Of a stretch of 64,000 nt of DNA, positions 62,965 through 64,000 are shown in pieces. The notes under the pieces were generated by a model. The model saw only the letters and a list, made by a program, of their open reading frames with translations, was not told where the DNA came from and searched no databases. A program made the position numbers and the translations under genes. This stretch comes from Thermococcus sp. CX2. Lineage in GTDB: Archaea > Methanobacteriota_B > Thermococci > Thermococcales > Thermococcaceae. The DNA lies in the NCBI RefSeq assembly GCF_012027555.1, contig NZ_SNUQ01000002.1, forward strand, positions 248,001 through 312,000, in the 5' to 3' direction. How positions within the stretch are numbered: position 1 is the first letter of the stretch; each line of letters opens with the position of its first letter.

Positions 62965-64000
62965 ATGACGACACTGGAAGAAATAAACCTACTCGTCGAA
63001 AGGGGCCACTACGAAGAGGCCCTGGGAAAGATCCAGGAGCTCGCTGACCCAATAGAGAGGGTCACGGCTCTCGCAGATATAGCGGTTGCCATCTATCAAC
63101 ACGGCGATCCGGCCGAATGGATTCCTGGCATCTTAGAAGACGCCATGTACATCGCCAAGAAGCTCAAAGATCCCTCCGACAAGGTCATTGCCTACTCCAT
63201 CATTGCCTCCGCACTCGCGATGATAGACTACGAGGATGACGCGATGGACTTCTTTAATCGGGCGATAGACGAAACAGATAGCATAAAAAGCCCCATAGAA
63301 AAGGGCATAGTTCTCTCGATCCTCGCCTACCGTCTTGCCCTTGCTGGCTACTCTGACAACGCCTTTGAGATGTTCAACGTTGCCTTCGATACGATAATCG
63401 GGGCCGAGATAGGCTACACACACAAAGTCGATGGGATAATAAGGATTGGGGAGCTACTTGAGAAGGCCGGGGACACTCTGCCATCAAACAAGGCTTTGGA
63501 CTTCTACAGAATGGCGTTTGACATATTCGAGAAGCTCCATGTCAGCCAGAAGGCGGCGATAGTTGAGAAGAAGATAGAGCTCGCCAAAACGGTCTACGAC
63601 GTCGGGCTGCCCGAGATAAGGACGGCCCTGCTTGAGGGAAGAAACCACTACGCATTAGCCCTTCTTGAAAAGAAGTACAGTGGCGTTTTGAGGCTCATAG
63701 GGGATCTTGAGATAGCCCTCTGGCTGAAGAGAGTGAACGACCCCGAGTACCTCGAGATCATCGATAAGGCCTTTGAACACTGTGAGAATCCAAGGTTCAC
63801 CGACGCCAACGTCCAGCACATAGCGAGACTCCTCACGGAGCTTGGGAGTCTTAAGAGGGCACTAAGATTCGCGAAAGAAATCAAGGATCCCCGCAAAAGG
63901 AGTGAGGCGCTGATGGCAATAGCCCTCGAATTGGCCAAGAGAGAGGAGTTTGAAGATGCGAGGAAAATCATCGAAATTATCCCAGATCCGAGGGTAAGAG
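62965..64000 (+). CDS. helical-repeat (TPR-like) protein, truncated by the window end
   Basis: Open from ATG 62965 to the last base, at least 345 codons. It begins MTTLEEINLLVERGHYEEAL and consists of helical hairpins with recurring alanine-rich patterns such as RVTALADIAVAIYQHGD, KVIAYSIIASALAMIDYEDDA and RSEALMAIALELAKREEFEDA, together with D-P and I-x-D-P turns. It resembles repeat proteins common in Thermococcales with no assigned function. AGTTTATAAGG at about 62928 is the TATA box, with a weak AAGGTTAG ribosome site. Confidence 0.8.
   Translation, partial: MTTLEEINLLVERGHYEEALGKIQELADPIERVTALADIAVAIYQHGDPAEWIPGILEDAMYIAKKLKDPSDKVIAYSIIASALAMIDYEDDAMDFFNRAIDETDSIKSPIEKGIVLSILAYRLALAGYSDNAFEMFNVAFDTIIGAEIGYTHKVDGIIRIGELLEKAGDTLPSNKALDFYRMAFDIFEKLHVSQKAAIVEKKIELAKTVYDVGLPEIRTALLEGRNHYALALLEKKYSGVLRLIGDLEIALWLKRVNDPEYLEIIDKAFEHCENPRFTDANVQHIARLLTELGSLKRALRFAKEIKDPRKRSEALMAIALELAKREEFEDARKIIEIIPDPRVR

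Noticed and set aside
1-64000. CRISPR array, rRNA operon, complete insertion sequence or replication origin
   Set aside because: No regularly spaced repeats, rRNA-like blocks, intact transposase or integrase frames, or origin-type repeat clusters were seen.

Overview
The window looks like chromosomal DNA of a hyperthermophilic euryarchaeon of the order Thermococcales, most likely genus Thermococcus. The evidence is archaeal throughout: Shine-Dalgarno sites of the GGAGGTGA type, TTTAWA-type TATA boxes, archaeal NAC, TFE, Tfx, LrpA, ArcS, Taw3, pantoate kinase and class V FBPase, a tungsten GAPOR, a seven-gene POR/VOR cluster, and an intron-containing tRNA-Trp with an embedded C/D guide RNA. 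Genes are dense, often overlap by a few bases, and several start with GTG or TTG.

Layout. 1-6.4 kb: DNA repair methyltransferase, a TPR membrane protein, a CBS protein plus cation/proton antiporter, NAC, an AhpD-like protein, HflX, and a phosphate transporter with a perfect palindrome at its promoter. 6.6-12.2 kb: porG-vorDAB-porDAB, coding the pyruvate and 2-ketoisovalerate ferredoxin oxidoreductases, then an AMP-forming acetyl-CoA synthetase and a decayed second copy of the porB 3' end. 15-25.3 kb: Mrp/Nbp35 ATPase, a GC-rich structured RNA candidate, an unknown membrane protein, TFE, small conserved proteins, a PfkB kinase, acylphosphatase, CutA1, UPF0215, a C/D RNA candidate, universal stress protein, GcvT and a DMT transporter. 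25.3-29.5 kb: a dispersed repeat, tRNA-Trp, then fbp and gor, each with a glycolytic-regulator-type operator. 29.6-32.2 kb: an AT-richer two-gene operon for secreted proteins.

32.4-47.3 kb: phytoene-desaturase-like oxidoreductase, carbamate kinase, a membrane Clp-fold protease, a coiled-coil gene broken by one TAG codon, ArcS, SPOUT and class I methyltransferases, tRNA-Gly, LrpA, a tRNA U54 methyltransferase-like enzyme, a MinD-like ATPase with a wHTH partner, pyrE, a solitary transposon-end-like hairpin, a PrsW-like protease, DNA ligase and pantoate kinase. 47.3-57.9 kb: NhaC antiporter, family 4 UDG, a Tes-like radical SAM enzyme with a small partner, a DUF2139 protein, LrgAB-like proteins, Tfx, tRNA-Tyr, an aldolase and a cobalamin adenosyltransferase. 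58-64 kb: the least conventional part, with a gene bracketed by related palindromes, a ribbon-helix-helix ORF running into tRNA-His, a run-on Taw3 gene overlapping a lipoate ligase gene, a canonical C/D box sRNA, a hairpin-rich repeat, signal peptidase, DUF531 and a truncated helical-repeat gene.

How it works together. Central carbon metabolism dominates: ferredoxin-linked 2-oxoacid oxidation, acetate activation, a ferredoxin-linked glycolytic step (GAPOR) and its gluconeogenic counterpart (FBPase). Around it lie RNA modification (ArcS, Taw3, the U54 methyltransferase, guide RNAs), DNA repair and ligation, and ion transport. I saw no CRISPR array, rRNA, complete insertion sequence or intact integrase.
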